Shown here in pieces: positions 18,680 to 27,778 of a DNA stretch of 64,000 nt. The DNA lies in the NCBI RefSeq assembly GCF_014196635.1, contig NZ_JACIEB010000001.1, positions 1-64,000 on the forward strand, written 5' to 3'. Each line of letters begins with the position of its first letter. The stretch's first letter is position 1. The translations under genes and the position numbers were made by a program. A model generated the notes under the pieces. It was given only the letters and a program-made list of their open reading frames with translations, ran no database searches and was not told the DNA's origin. The stretch comes from Sphingobium fontiphilum (GTDB lineage: Bacteria > Pseudomonadota > Alphaproteobacteria > Sphingomonadales > Sphingomonadaceae).

Positions 18680-20014
18680 TTAACGCAGGGCGGTCAGCTT
18701 GCCGTCATCCGCCAGGATGTACAGCATGTTGTTGGCGACGACCGGCGACAGGGACATGGATTTGCCCATGTCCACCTGCGCCTGGATGGCGCCGCTGGTC
18801 GGGTCGACATAGTTGAGGTCGCCCTGCGTCGAAACCAGCAGCAGGCGGCTGCCCGCCAGCACCGGGCCGGTCCAGCGGATCGCGCCCTTCTTGTCCTTCA
18901 CATCCTTCCACCGGCGCAACTGGCTGATCCAGCGAATCTTGCCGGTGGCGCGGGCGATGCACAGCAGCTTGGCGTCGCTGGTGACGACGAACACCCATTC
19001 GCCCACGACCCAGGGGGTGGAAATGCCCGCAACATTGATTTCCCACAGCCGCTGGCCGCTGACCAGTTCGTAGGAGGCCATGCGGCCGCCCTGACCGATC
19101 ACGAACACGCGGCCGCGGTCGATGACCGGATTGGCGTCGATGTCGGTCAGCGATGCGACCGCGGTCGAAATGCTGGTGCGCGACAGGGCGTCGCCCCACA
19201 GGGTGCGGCCATTTTCATAACGATAGGCGGTCAGTTCGCCCGAACTGTAGCCCGCGATCACCGTGCCCTGCGCGGCGGCGGGGGCGGCGACGCCGAACAC
19301 GCCGGTCGCCTGCAACGTGCCGCTGTCGGTCCACACGACTTCGCCGTCGCTCTGGTTAAGCGCGAATATCTGGTTGTCCTGGCTCATGACATAGGCATGG
19401 CCATTTTCGAGCGTCGGGGCGCCGCGCAGCGGGCCGCCGGGGCGCTTCTTCCAGATTTGCGCGCCGTTGGCGGCGTTGAGGGCGAACACGTCGCCAACGC
19501 CGGTCGAGGCATAGACCCGGTCGCCCAGCACGGACACGCCGCCGCCAAACAGGGCGCGGCCATTGCCTTCGGCGGGCAAGGGCGTCTGCCAAAGGCGGGC
19601 GCCGCTGGCGGCGTCGAATGCGATGACGCGGGCGGAAGAGTCGATCACATAGAGCTTGCCGTCGGCGACCACCGGAGATGAAGCGAGCCGGGCTTGTGGC
19701 GTCGAGCCGTCAATGGAGGCGGTCCAGGCCGTGGATGGGGAACCGGAGAGCGAGAGATTGCCCATCGCCTTCGACGGCACGCCGCCCGGCTGGCTCCATT
19801 CGCTGTTGATATAGGGGGCGGGCAGCGCCACGCCGACGTCGGCAATCGCAGGGTCGACCTCGATCCCCTGTTCGGATGACAGGATCGACATGCGGTTGCC
19901 CAAAACCGGCGTCTTCGGCCCGCCCTTCTTGCCGCCGATAATGCCGCAACCGGCGACCGTCGCCAGCAACAGGGCGGCGCTTAGCACACGGCCCGTCGAA
20001 CCCATGAATTTCAT
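18680..20014 (-). CDS. bamB: Outer membrane protein assembly factor BamB
   Basis: About 444 residues. The N terminus is a lipoprotein signal with lipobox VAGC. The rest is an eight-bladed PQQ-like beta-propeller with repeats such as VIDSSARVIAFDAASGARLW, VFALNAANGAQIWKK and ALNQSDGEVVWTD. BamB supports the BAM complex that inserts beta-barrels into the outer membrane. The ATG at 20014 has GGATGG 5 bases upstream; the earlier in-frame ATG at 20044 is possible. It sits between der and the yfgM-like gene, all on the minus strand. Confidence 0.92.
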   Translation of the reverse strand: MKFMGSTGRVLSAALLLATVAGCGIIGGKKGGPKTPVLGNRMSILSSEQGIEVDPAIADVGVALPAPYINSEWSQPGGVPSKAMGNLSLSGSPSTAWTASIDGSTPQARLASSPVVADGKLYVIDSSARVIAFDAASGARLWQTPLPAEGNGRALFGGGVSVLGDRVYASTGVGDVFALNAANGAQIWKKRPGGPLRGAPTLENGHAYVMSQDNQIFALNQSDGEVVWTDSGTLQATGVFGVAAPAAAQGTVIAGYSSGELTAYRYENGRTLWGDALSRTSISTAVASLTDIDANPVIDRGRVFVIGQGGRMASYELVSGQRLWEINVAGISTPWVVGEWVFVVTSDAKLLCIARATGKIRWISQLRRWKDVKDKKGAIRWTGPVLAGSRLLLVSTQGDLNYVDPTSGAIQAQVDMGKSMSLSPVVANNMLYILADDGKLTALR

Positions 20015-20052
20015 GCCATCCATCCCCAATTTGTCGCCCAACATCGGTCCGA

Positions 20053-20751
20053 TCAGCCTTCGGCGCCATTGGCCGGAGCCTCAATCGCATCGACCCCCAA
20101 TAGTCCCGCCATCTGTCGCGCGCGTGAACGGATAGTCTGCGGCACCGTGTCATCCTTGGCCATGGCGGCAAAGATCGGCCCGGCCAGATCGCGCTTGCCC
20201 ATTTTCATATAGGCGATGGCGACCAGTTCGCCCGCGCTGCCGAACCATGCATTGCCCTCGATCGCCAGCGGCTTGAGCCGGTCGACGATTTCCTGCGGCT
20301 TCAGGCTGTCAAATTCCAGCGTCGTCTGGCGGATCAGCGCCAGATCGCGATAGGGCTGGGCCAGCGATGTGTCGGCCGCCATCGCCTTGTAACTGGCGAT
20401 GGCGGCTTTGGTGTCGCCCTTGCGCGCGGCGACGCCCGCCTCGACCAGCCGGGCCGATGCGGCGAAGCCGGGCTGGCTCGCGTCGGTCAGTTTTTTCAGC
20501 GCCTTGGCATCTGGCGCGCCGCCACCGCCGGCGCTGTCAATCACCTTGGCCATTTCTTCCGACACGGCCTCTGACTGTGTTTTGCTGTGATGTTGCCAAT
20601 AGAGCCAGCCGCCAAAGGCCGCGAGGCCCAGGATGATGACGGCCACCAATAGGCGGCCATAACGCTCCCAGAATGACAGAAGCTGGTCCTGCCGGACCGC
20701 TTCGTCGACTTCGCGCATGAAGGCTTCGCTATTCTGTGGCGTCAAGGCCAA
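20053..20751 (-). CDS. YfgM-like tetratricopeptide protein (ancillary SecYEG subunit family)
   Basis: 232 residues. A short cytoplasmic N terminus (EAFMREVDEAVRQDQL) is followed by one transmembrane helix (LLVAVIILGLAAFGGWLYW, about 33-51). A periplasmic TPR-like domain follows (AGVAARKGDTKAAIASYKAM, ALIRQTTLEFDSL). YfgM of E. coli sits at the Sec translocon with PpiD. The start appears to be TTG at 20751, with GGAG eight bases upstream. It is probably the first gene of the operon with bamB, der and the tusA-like gene. Confidence 0.82.
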   Translation of the reverse strand: MALTPQNSEAFMREVDEAVRQDQLLSFWERYGRLLVAVIILGLAAFGGWLYWQHHSKTQSEAVSEEMAKVIDSAGGGGAPDAKALKKLTDASQPGFAASARLVEAGVAARKGDTKAAIASYKAMAADTSLAQPYRDLALIRQTTLEFDSLKPQEIVDRLKPLAIEGNAWFGSAGELVAIAYMKMGKRDLAGPIFAAMAKDDTVPQTIRSRARQMAGLLGVDAIEAPANGAEG

Positions 20752-20825
20752 GGGTAATACTCCGAAAATAGCCGGGAAACCGCCCGGAAGGCGCGATCTT
20801 TAGCGGGCGCGCGACAACAGGCAAA

Positions 20826-21698
20826 TCACTTTTTGGGCCGATAGACCTGTTCTTGCGTCGGAAAGGCGCGGGAACGAACTTCGCCCGCGTATCGTTCCGC
20901 CGCTCCGCTGATTGTTTCCGCAATATTTTCATAGCGTTTCACGAAACGCGCGACGCGGTCGAACATGCCCAGCATGTCTTCGGTCACCAGCACCTGGCCA
21001 TCGCAATGAGCCGAAGCGCCAATGCCGATGACGGGAATGGCGACGCTGTCGGTAATCGCGATGGCCAGATCCTCCATCACCCCTTCCAGCACGACGGCAA
21101 AGGCGCCGGCATCGGCGACGGCGCGGGCGTCGGCCATGATCTTGGCATGTTCCTCCTCGCTTTTGCCGCGTGCGCCATAGCCGCCCAGCGCGTTGACCGC
21201 CTGCGGCGTCAGGCCGACATGGGCCATGACGGGAATGCCCCGCTGGCTCAGGAAAGCGATGGTGTCGGCCATGGCCCGTCCACCCTCCAGCTTGACCGCG
21301 GCCGCGCCGGTTTCCGCCATGACCCGGCTGGCGCTGGCAAAGGCCGCCGACGGCGATGCTTCATAGCTGCCAAAGGGCATGTCGACGATGACGACGCTAT
21401 GATAGCTGCCCCGCACCACGGCGGCGCCATGGGCGATCATCATGTCCAGCGTGACGGGCAGGGTCGATGGCAGGCCATAGATGACCTGGCCCAGCGAATC
21501 GCCGACCAGCAGCATGTCGCAATGCGAATCGAGCAGTTGCGCCTGCCGCGCAGTATAGGCGGTGAGCATCACCAGCGGTTCGGCGGTTGTGCCGTCGACC
21601 TTGCGGCGCTGAATGGCGGGCACCGTCAGCCGCTTCATCGGCGCGGGCGTGGGATTGGCGCGGCTGGTCGCGGTGTCGAGCGTGAAAGTGGTGGACAT
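20826..21698 (-). CDS. panB: 3-methyl-2-oxobutanoate hydroxymethyltransferase
   Basis: 290 residues. It makes ketopantoate from alpha-ketoisovalerate and methylene-tetrahydrofolate in pantothenate synthesis. Conserved segments are [28 protein letters not shown] with its metal-binding Asp, [19 protein letters not shown] and [16 protein letters not shown]. The N terminus has about 20 extra residues before the conserved region. No panC is adjacent. The gap to the yfgM-like gene is about 75 bases. Confidence 0.95.
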   Translation of the reverse strand: MSTTFTLDTATSRANPTPAPMKRLTVPAIQRRKVDGTTAEPLVMLTAYTARQAQLLDSHCDMLLVGDSLGQVIYGLPSTLPVTLDMMIAHGAAVVRGSYHSVVIVDMPFGSYEASPSAAFASASRVMAETGAAAVKLEGGRAMADTIAFLSQRGIPVMAHVGLTPQAVNALGGYGARGKSEEEHAKIMADARAVADAGAFAVVLEGVMEDLAIAITDSVAIPVIGIGASAHCDGQVLVTEDMLGMFDRVARFVKRYENIAETISGAAERYAGEVRSRAFPTQEQVYRPKK

Positions 21699-21739
21699 GG
21701 CGCTGATCTAGCCGAGCGAGGCTCCCCGCGCAAATCACG

Positions 21740-21777
21740 AAAAAATGCGGGGGTGGCCTGATGGCGCCACCCCCGCG
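21740..21777 (-). terminator. Terminator downstream of the TonB-dependent receptor
   Basis: On the minus strand GCGGGGGTGGC pairs with GCCACCCCCGC and is followed by ATTTTTTCG. It separates the receptor gene from panB. Confidence 0.85.
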
Positions 21778-21799
21778 AGTTGCCGTAACAGGGGACCGT

Positions 21800-24193
21800 T
21801 CAAAAACCGGCCTTGATCGTCAGGCCATAGGTGCGCGGGTCACCCGGCTGACCAGCGATCAAACCGGTATTGCCCGGCGTTGTTGCCAGCAACTCCATAT
21901 AATCCTTGTCAAATATGTTGCGGACCCAGCCATAGATGTTGAGGCCGTCGTCGTTGCGAAAGCCTAGCCGCAGATTGTTGAGCGCATAGCCCTTCACATC
22001 CATGTAAATGGATCGGGATGCGTTGGACGAGAATTTCGAGCGATAGCTGCCGTCCCAACCGATGTAGAATTCACCGTCGCCGCCAAAGAGCGGGGTCGGC
22101 ACGTTGAATTCGACGCCATAGGAGAGCGACCATTTCGACACGCCCGGTAGCAACTGGCCGGAAATGTCGCAGGTCGGCGGGCTGGAACTGCCGCCCGACA
22201 ATTCCGGCGGGCAGGGGGCGTTGGTGAATGTGCGATAGGTGGCCTCGGTATAGGATGCGCTGGTATAGGCGTTGACCCGTTCGGAGGGGCGGATGGAGAA
22301 ATCCGCCTCCGCGCCGCGCGTGCGCACCTTGCCCGCATTGGCGAGGTAGCCGCGCAGCACTGCGTTCTGACCATTGTTCACGATCGCCTGATAATCCTGG
22401 ATATCCGTCCAGAACCCGGTGAGGTTGAGCGTCGCCTTGCGATCCCAGAACTGGGTTTTCAGGCCGATCTCATAATGGTCGACGGTTTCGGGTTTCACGT
22501 TTGCGACCGACAGTTGCGGTACGCCAGCACTGTCCAGCGGCACGCCGTTCAGGTTGATGCCGCCCGACTTGAACGCCTTGGAATAGGTGGCGTAGGCCAT
22601 CACGACATCGCTGACCTTGTAGGATGCGGTCAGGCCATAGGACAGGTTCCAGTCGCTAAACGATGTCTTGAAATATTGCGGGGGCAAAACGCCGCGTTGC
22701 GCGACGATCCACGGGTCGCTGGCATAGGGGCCGCTGAACAGCACCAGTTGCCGCGTGCCGTCGGACGCGGTGCCGGTGACCACCGAATTATATTCGCCGG
22801 TCTTCTTGTCATAGTTGATGCGCACGCCCGGCTGAATGTCCAGCCGGTCGGTGACGTGCCAGGTAAGCTGGCCAAAGGCCGCCGCGCTGCTGTTTTTGAA
22901 GCGGATGTCGTTGTCCGCCGTCAGGCCGTCGAGCACTGCGGGATTTTGCGACAGGGCGTTGGTAGGATTGAGCAGCCATGCGCTGGCCGCCGGCCCCTGA
23001 ACCTGACTGCCGGTGGTGTGCAGCTTTTGATGGAAGCCGAACAGGCCCGCCACGAAGTCGATCGTGTCGCCGGTCTGTGCATAGCGCAATTCCTGCGTCC
23101 ATTGCGTCTGGCGGGTCGGGTTCTGCGATTTTGTGGTGATCGGCAGGCCGGTGAAGTCGCGGTCGTTGGACGGATCCCAGGCCCAGTAGCGCCAGGCGGT
23201 GATGGAGGTCAGCGTGCCTGCCCCCAGATCCCACTCCGCACGCAGCGATGCGCCGCCCAATTCGTTGCGGGCGTTGAGCGTCGCGTCGAGATCGGTCAGG
23301 CGATCATAGGGGTTGGTGCTCGGTACGCTATACCCCTGTGCGGCGCTGAGCGCCGGATATTGGCGATTGGTCGCGCGCTGTGTGGGGCCGTATCCGGCGT
23401 AGATCTGGGCGCAGCAATTGGGGTTTTGCAGGTTGAAATCGCCCGACAGGGTGATGTCGAGATTGTCCGTAGCCTTCCACAGCAGCGCGCCGCGAATGCC
23501 CAGAAAATCCTGACCGTTCACATGATCGTCGGTCGCGACATTGTAGATGGTGCCGTTGCGGCTGGTCGCCGCGACGCCCAGGCGAATGGCCAGAGTGTCC
23601 GACAGAGGCCCGGAAATCGAGGCCTTGCCTTGTTTGAAGCCCAGATTGCCGACAGAAATCTCCGCCTTGCCCTCAAGGGTGAAGCTGGGCGCCTTGGTCG
23701 TTATGTTGATGGCGCCGGCCGTCGTGTTCTTGCCATAGAGCGTGCCCTGCGGCCCGCGCAGCACCTCGATCTGCTGGATGTCGACGAAGTCGAGCGTCGC
23801 GGCGGCGACACGGTTGTAGTAGACTTGGTCGACATAGATGCCGACGCCCTGTTCGATGCCGTCATTGGTCAGGCCCAGCGGCGCGCCTATGCCGCGAATG
23901 TTGATCGAACTGTTGCGCGGATTGGTGGAGAAGAATTGCAGGCTGGGCTGCAACTGCTGAAGCCGCGTGACGTTATAGCTGCCGGTCTGCTCAATCGTCT
24001 GGGCGTTGAGGACGGAAACCGCGAGCGGCACGTCCTGCAACTGTTCCACACGACGTCGGGCGGTGACAACGATATTGCCATCGCCTCTGTCCCCGCTGGC
24101 TTCGGTAGCGGGAGGCGCATCCTGCGCCTGTGCGCTGGATGCGATGAAGGGTGCGCCCGCCACGGAGGCGAGCAACAGGAAACGCGCGATCAT
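21800..24193 (-). CDS. TonB-dependent outer membrane receptor
   Basis: 797 residues with a signal peptide (about 1-23, ending SSAQA). The TonB-box-like region is NIVVTARRRVEQLQDVPLAV. The plug domain (about 45-160) includes SINIRGIG and IEVLRGPQGTLYGKNTTAG. A 22-strand barrel follows, ending in Phe (YGLTIKAGF). The ligand cannot be read from the sequence. Its neighbours upstream on the same strand are a YezD-like protein and an RBBP9/YdeN hydrolase, both commonly seen with sulfur-starvation genes. Uptake of an organosulfur compound is therefore a reasonable inference. Confidence 0.92.
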   Translation of the reverse strand: MIARFLLLASVAGAPFIASSAQAQDAPPATEASGDRGDGNIVVTARRRVEQLQDVPLAVSVLNAQTIEQTGSYNVTRLQQLQPSLQFFSTNPRNSSINIRGIGAPLGLTNDGIEQGVGIYVDQVYYNRVAAATLDFVDIQQIEVLRGPQGTLYGKNTTAGAINITTKAPSFTLEGKAEISVGNLGFKQGKASISGPLSDTLAIRLGVAATSRNGTIYNVATDDHVNGQDFLGIRGALLWKATDNLDITLSGDFNLQNPNCCAQIYAGYGPTQRATNRQYPALSAAQGYSVPSTNPYDRLTDLDATLNARNELGGASLRAEWDLGAGTLTSITAWRYWAWDPSNDRDFTGLPITTKSQNPTRQTQWTQELRYAQTGDTIDFVAGLFGFHQKLHTTGSQVQGPAASAWLLNPTNALSQNPAVLDGLTADNDIRFKNSSAAAFGQLTWHVTDRLDIQPGVRINYDKKTGEYNSVVTGTASDGTRQLVLFSGPYASDPWIVAQRGVLPPQYFKTSFSDWNLSYGLTASYKVSDVVMAYATYSKAFKSGGINLNGVPLDSAGVPQLSVANVKPETVDHYEIGLKTQFWDRKATLNLTGFWTDIQDYQAIVNNGQNAVLRGYLANAGKVRTRGAEADFSIRPSERVNAYTSASYTEATYRTFTNAPCPPELSGGSSSPPTCDISGQLLPGVSKWSLSYGVEFNVPTPLFGGDGEFYIGWDGSYRSKFSSNASRSIYMDVKGYALNNLRLGFRNDDGLNIYGWVRNIFDKDYMELLATTPGNTGLIAGQPGDPRTYGLTIKAGF

Positions 24194-24289
24194 ATTGGTC
24201 CCTTTCTGCCGGATGTCCGGTGTCTTTTGGATCGCGGCGTCTCCGGTGGTCCGGTCGAAGCCTTTTTTTCGGTGTTTGCCGACCGCTGT

Positions 24290-24466
24290 TCAGGCGGTCA
24301 GCCGGGTTCTTTCCGTCACGTCGATCTGGACGACACGGGCGTCATGCACCGTGACCGTGATCGATCCGAAACGCAGATGTTCCAGAACGGAACGCAGCTT
24401 TTCGACGCTGGCGACGATGTCCTTGCGCTCGTGCGGCGCAACGCTGGTCGGGTGCTGGTGGCTCAT
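24290..24466 (-). CDS. YezD-like small protein (DUF2292)
   Basis: 58 residues. LRSVLEHLRFGSITVTVHDARVVQIDVTERTR matches the DUF2292/YezD pattern. These proteins have no defined activity but recur beside sulfate, sulfonate and cysteine-regulated genes. The ATG at 24466 is preferred because AAGAG lies six bases upstream. It is followed by the TonB receptor gene after about 100 bases and preceded by an AT-rich region. Confidence 0.75.
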   Translation of the reverse strand: MSHQHPTSVAPHERKDIVASVEKLRSVLEHLRFGSITVTVHDARVVQIDVTERTRLTA

Positions 24467-24494
24467 TATCATCTCTTGCTCGTGTTTATCTCAA

Positions 24495-24530
24495 TTTATT
24501 CAATAGACAAATAACTTAAAATAGGGAGCG
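24495..24530 (-). promoter_or_regulatory. AT-rich candidate promoter/operator upstream of the yezD-like gene
   Basis: An AT-rich stretch in a GC-rich genome lies between the hydrolase stop and the yezD-like start. Read leftward it contains TTGTCTA followed by TTGAATAAATTGAGATAA. The same TTGTCTA occurs in an AT-rich region upstream of the hydrolase gene (25287-25293), which suggests shared regulation. Confidence 0.4.
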
Positions 24531-24563
24531 ATCAAGCTTTGCTTGCCGCCCCTCAATGTCGCG

Positions 24564-25232
24564 TCAGCGGGGCGGCGCACCCAGTTGGCGCGATGATTCC
24601 TGCGGGCGCAACGGCACGGCGGGACGAAACTGGCGCATGGCTTGCGCCTGATCCTGAGCATGGATGACGAGGCGGTCGAGCAGGCTTTGCCCAAAACCCC
24701 AGTCTCCCAAGCCCGAATCCGCGTTAATGTGGCCGCTGAAGCCTGCATCCACAAACTCGCTACCCCAATATTTGCCGATGCTGTGGACCCTTTCGAAGAA
24801 AATATAGGGATCGTTCCGACTGCCCACGACGATCGTGGGGAAGGGCAGGGGCACGCGCGGGACGGGGCCGAAACCGCCGATCGTCTCCGGCGTTTCCATG
24901 CGGTCGCAATCAGGCGGCGCAACCAGGAGCGCGCCTGTGACCGGCCAGCCATAGGCCTGACTTTGCAAGGCCCCCCACCAGGCGACGGCGAGGCACCCCA
25001 GGCTGTGCGCGGCCAGCACGATGGGGCCGGGCGTTTCGCGGATGGCCGCGTCCAGCCGCGTCACCCAGCTATTGCGGTTAGGACTGGCCCAACTGCCCAG
25101 GTCGACGCGGCGGCAATCGCCGCGGGTTTCTTCCCAGATGCTTTGCCGGTGACCGGGGCCGCTGTTGTTGAGACCGGGAATCGTCAGCACGACGGGCTGA
25201 CGAGCGTCATCGACATATCCGAAACGGTCCAT
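24564..25232 (-). CDS. RBBP9/YdeN family alpha/beta hydrolase
   Basis: About 222 residues. The nucleophile motif is AAHSLGCLA, VVGSRNDPY holds the acid region, and SGHINADSGLGDW the catalytic His, which is a hallmark of the RBBP9/YdeN group. VLTIPGLNNSGPGHRQSIWE is also typical. The substrate is unknown. In sphingomonads and pseudomonads these genes often stand near sulfonate transport operons. The start at 25232 has AAGGAAAGGA well placed upstream; an in-frame start exists at 25256. Confidence 0.82.
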   Translation of the reverse strand: MDRFGYVDDARQPVVLTIPGLNNSGPGHRQSIWEETRGDCRRVDLGSWASPNRNSWVTRLDAAIRETPGPIVLAAHSLGCLAVAWWGALQSQAYGWPVTGALLVAPPDCDRMETPETIGGFGPVPRVPLPFPTIVVGSRNDPYIFFERVHSIGKYWGSEFVDAGFSGHINADSGLGDWGFGQSLLDRLVIHAQDQAQAMRQFRPAVPLRPQESSRQLGAPPR

Positions 25233-25262
25233 GATTCTGGTCCTTTCCTTTGCCATGGCCCC

Positions 25263-25300
25263 ATTCTCTAATATCTATAATAATAGTAGACAATAGGCAA
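25263..25300 (-). promoter_or_regulatory. AT-rich promoter region of the hydrolase/yezD-like/receptor cluster
   Basis: The leftward strand reads TTGCCT, 17 bases, then TAGATA inside an unusually AT-rich 38-base block. It also contains the TTGTCTA word found before the yezD-like gene. It lies just upstream of the hydrolase start codon. Confidence 0.45.
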
Positions 25301-25419
25301 GCGCCCAAATGTGGCGAAATGTGGATGGCCCGCCGGATGCCATCGCGCGTTAACATTTCGGGCACAGGCAACCCAAGGCGCACCGATGGGTTTCGCCTTC
25401 ACCACGGACGAGGAGTAGG

Positions 25420-25854
25420 ATGATGCAGATCAATCGAAGCGGGTCGGCAAAATGGAGCGGCGGGCTGAAAGACGGCAGGGGCTCAATCTCCACCCAGAGC
25501 AAGGCGCTTGATGACCATCCTTATGGTTTCGCCATGCGGTTTGAAGGGGTTGCGGGCACCAATCCGGAAGAGTTGATCGGCGCGGCCCATGCGGCCTGTT
25601 TCACCATGGCGCTGTCGAAGATATTGGGTGAGGCCGGGCTGACCGCCGACGCGATGGAGACCAAAGCGGTCGTGACGCTGGAGGAAAAGGATGGCGGTTT
25701 CGCTATCACGGCCAGCAAGCTGACTTTGAAGGCGACGATTCCCGGCGCGCAACAGGCGCAGTTTCAGGAACTGGCGGCGCTGGCCAAGGCGAACTGTCCG
25801 GTTTCCAAGTTGCTCAACGCCCAGATTGATCTGGAAGCCGAGCTTCTGGGCTAA
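25420..25854 (+). CDS. OsmC family peroxiredoxin-like protein
   Basis: 144 residues. OsmC proteins reduce organic hydroperoxides with two cysteines. Both are present: Cys60 in GAAHAACFTMAL and Cys126 in KANCPVSKLL. The opening GSAKWSGGLKDGRGSIS is typical of the OsmC rather than the Ohr subgroup. GAGGAGTAGG lies directly upstream of the start. It is divergent from the hydrolase cluster, and its 3' end overlaps the convergent transporter gene by 4 bases. Confidence 0.92.
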   Translation: MMQINRSGSAKWSGGLKDGRGSISTQSKALDDHPYGFAMRFEGVAGTNPEELIGAAHAACFTMALSKILGEAGLTADAMETKAVVTLEEKDGGFAITASKLTLKATIPGAQQAQFQELAALAKANCPVSKLLNAQIDLEAELLG

Positions 25855-26777
25855 ATCCTGTTCGGCTGGCGCGAGCGTATATGTTCGCGCCAGCCGATAT
25901 AGGCGCCTGCGCCGATTATCATCGCTGCGCCGACCCATGTGGTGGCCATCGGCCATTCGCCCCATAGCAGGAAGCCGAGCAGTGTCGCCCAGAGGATAGA
26001 ACTGTAATCCATGCCCAGCACGACCGATACGGGCGCATAACGCAGCGCCGCCGTCAGAAACAACTGGGCGAACGCGCCAACGACGCCCGTCAACACGAGC
26101 AGCCCCCAGGTGACAGGATCATGGCCATGACCGAAAAACGGCATCAACAGGGCAAGCGGCGGCAGCGATAACGCGGTGAACCAGAAGACAATGACTCCGG
26201 GGCTTTCCGTGCGGCCGAGGTCGCGGATCACCAGGCTGATGCAAGCGGTCAGAAAAGCCGCAGCGAGGGCAACGGCGACGCCAAAGGCGGCGAAGTGCCC
26301 GGCATCGGGCCGCGCGATCACCAATATGCCGGCGAAGCCTACCAGAATGGCGCTCCAGCGATGGATGCCGGTCGCCTCCCGCAGCACGACTGCGGCCAAT
26401 ATGGTAGCAAACATCGGCATGGTGAAGCCGATGATGGTCGCTTCAGTCAGCGGCAGAAGGATGAAGCCGCCGAAATTGCATGCCAGGCCGAGCAAGCCCA
26501 TCATCGCGCGCAAACCGTGTTTGCCGATGCGATTGGTCCGGACGGCGCGGGGGCCATCGCGCAGCGCGATGAACGCGAAAACCACGGGCATGGCAAAGAG
26601 CTGGCGATAAAACACCGTCTCTACCAGCGTGACGTGCCGATCCGCGGCGATTTTCCCCAGCGTAAACATCGACGTGAGGAACAACATCGCCAGCAGGCGG
26701 AGCGCCATGCCGAGCAACGGCCGATCGGGACGATGGGGGGCAGGTTGCACAATGGCGGGCGGGGCGGGCGATGACAT
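25851..26777 (-). CDS. EamA/DMT family transporter
   Basis: About 308 residues with ten predicted transmembrane helices in two EamA repeats. The first repeat opens at MALRLLAMLFLTSMFTLGKIAA and the second near VVALAAAFLTACISLVIRDL. LAQLFLTAALRYAPVSVVLG is the typical motif of the second repeat. Substrates of this family are metabolites or amino acids and cannot be assigned here. The in-frame ATG at 26813 would add twelve residues without clear conservation. Confidence 0.85.
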   Translation of the reverse strand: MSSPAPPAIVQPAPHRPDRPLLGMALRLLAMLFLTSMFTLGKIAADRHVTLVETVFYRQLFAMPVVFAFIALRDGPRAVRTNRIGKHGLRAMMGLLGLACNFGGFILLPLTEATIIGFTMPMFATILAAVVLREATGIHRWSAILVGFAGILVIARPDAGHFAAFGVAVALAAAFLTACISLVIRDLGRTESPGVIVFWFTALSLPPLALLMPFFGHGHDPVTWGLLVLTGVVGAFAQLFLTAALRYAPVSVVLGMDYSSILWATLLGFLLWGEWPMATTWVGAAMIIGAGAYIGWREHIRSRQPNRI

Positions 26778-26796
26778 GCCCCCATCCCTTAAGGCC

Positions 26797-26825
26797 GCGT
26801 CTGCCCCTGACAACAGGGCAGACGC
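26797..26825. terminator. Hairpin between transporter and methyltransferase genes
   Basis: GCGTCTGCCC and GGGCAGACGC pair around CTGACAACA. There is no T tract, so termination is possible but weak. It lies just downstream of the exported methyltransferase gene, which reads leftward. Confidence 0.45.
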
Positions 26826-26835
26826 GACAAAGTGG

Positions 26836-27660
26836 CTATTGGACGGGCTTGCGGAATTTCAGCGTCATGCGGTCGCTTTCGCCGATGGCGAGATATTTGT
26901 CCTTGTCCACTTCCTTGTTCCGCAGCACGGGCGGCAGAGTCCAGACGCCCTTTTCCCAATCGGCGGTGTCCTCGGGATTGGCGTTGACTTCCGATGCCGC
27001 GACAAATTCGAACCCGGCCGCCTCGGCAATCCGGCGAATGGTGGAGACCTTCAGGTAGCCGCTGCTCTTTTCGAGCGCGCTGTCGCGGTCTTCGGGCAGG
27101 CGGTGATCGACGATGCCCAATGTGCCGCCGGGCTTCAGGGCGGCGAAGAAGGCGGCGAAGGTTTCGGCTTCCTTGCCGCCCATCACCATATTGTGGACGT
27201 TGCGGAAGGTGAGGAGCGTATCGACGCTGCCTGCCGGGATTTGCGCTGTTTCCTCGGGATAGGCGATCACCTTCACCTTGTCGTAAACCGCCGGATTGGC
27301 GGCCAGAAAGGCCTTGTATCCCGCCAGATAGCCGCCCGTCGGTTGAAGCGCATAGAAGGTTCCATGGTCGCGCAGCAATGGCGCCAGGATTTCGGTATAC
27401 CAGCCGCCGCTGGGCGCATATTCGACCACGGTCTGGCCCGGCGCGACCCCGAAAAAGGCAAGCGTTTCGGCGGGGTGTCGATATTTGTCGCGCGCGACAT
27501 TGGCCGGTGTGCGGCTGGGCGCGGCAACGGCCGCCGCGATCGGATCGGCGGGCATGGCGTGGCCCGCATGGGCGTTATGATCGGCCTGTTGCGCGGCCAG
27601 AGGCAGGGCGGGAAGCGCGATGGCGCCAAGCAGCAAGGCGGCGCGCGGGAAAGATAACAT
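26836..27660 (-). CDS. Exported class I methyltransferase-like protein
   Basis: 274 residues. The N terminus is a clear Sec signal (MLSFPRAALLLGAIALPALP, ending LAAQ) followed by a His-rich stretch (HNAHAGHAM). The core is a Rossmann methyltransferase fold: VAPGQTVVEYAPSGGWYTEIL (motif I), LTFRNVHN and KPGGTLGIVDHR. The family is known in proteobacteria, but SAM is not normally present in the periplasm, so enzymatic activity there is doubtful. The start at 27660 has GAGAGGAT upstream; longer frames would hide the signal peptide. Confidence 0.78.
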   Translation of the reverse strand: MLSFPRAALLLGAIALPALPLAAQQADHNAHAGHAMPADPIAAAVAAPSRTPANVARDKYRHPAETLAFFGVAPGQTVVEYAPSGGWYTEILAPLLRDHGTFYALQPTGGYLAGYKAFLAANPAVYDKVKVIAYPEETAQIPAGSVDTLLTFRNVHNMVMGGKEAETFAAFFAALKPGGTLGIVDHRLPEDRDSALEKSSGYLKVSTIRRIAEAAGFEFVAASEVNANPEDTADWEKGVWTLPPVLRNKEVDKDKYLAIGESDRMTLKFRKPVQ

Positions 27661-27778
27661 GGGGGCGATCCTCTCATGGGGGAAGGGGTGCCCCGATGTG
27701 CCGTCCGGTTCGCGCCGACGCAAGAGGGCCGACGGACAAATGCCCGCCAGCCATCATTCGTTACAAACTTGCCCGTGG

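Noticed and set aside
24194-24289. Riboswitch upstream of the TonB-dependent receptor
   Set aside because: The 96-base gap is too short for a cobalamin riboswitch and shows no conserved box.
22475-24514. 679-codon open frame on the plus strand
   Set aside because: Antisense to the TonB-dependent receptor.
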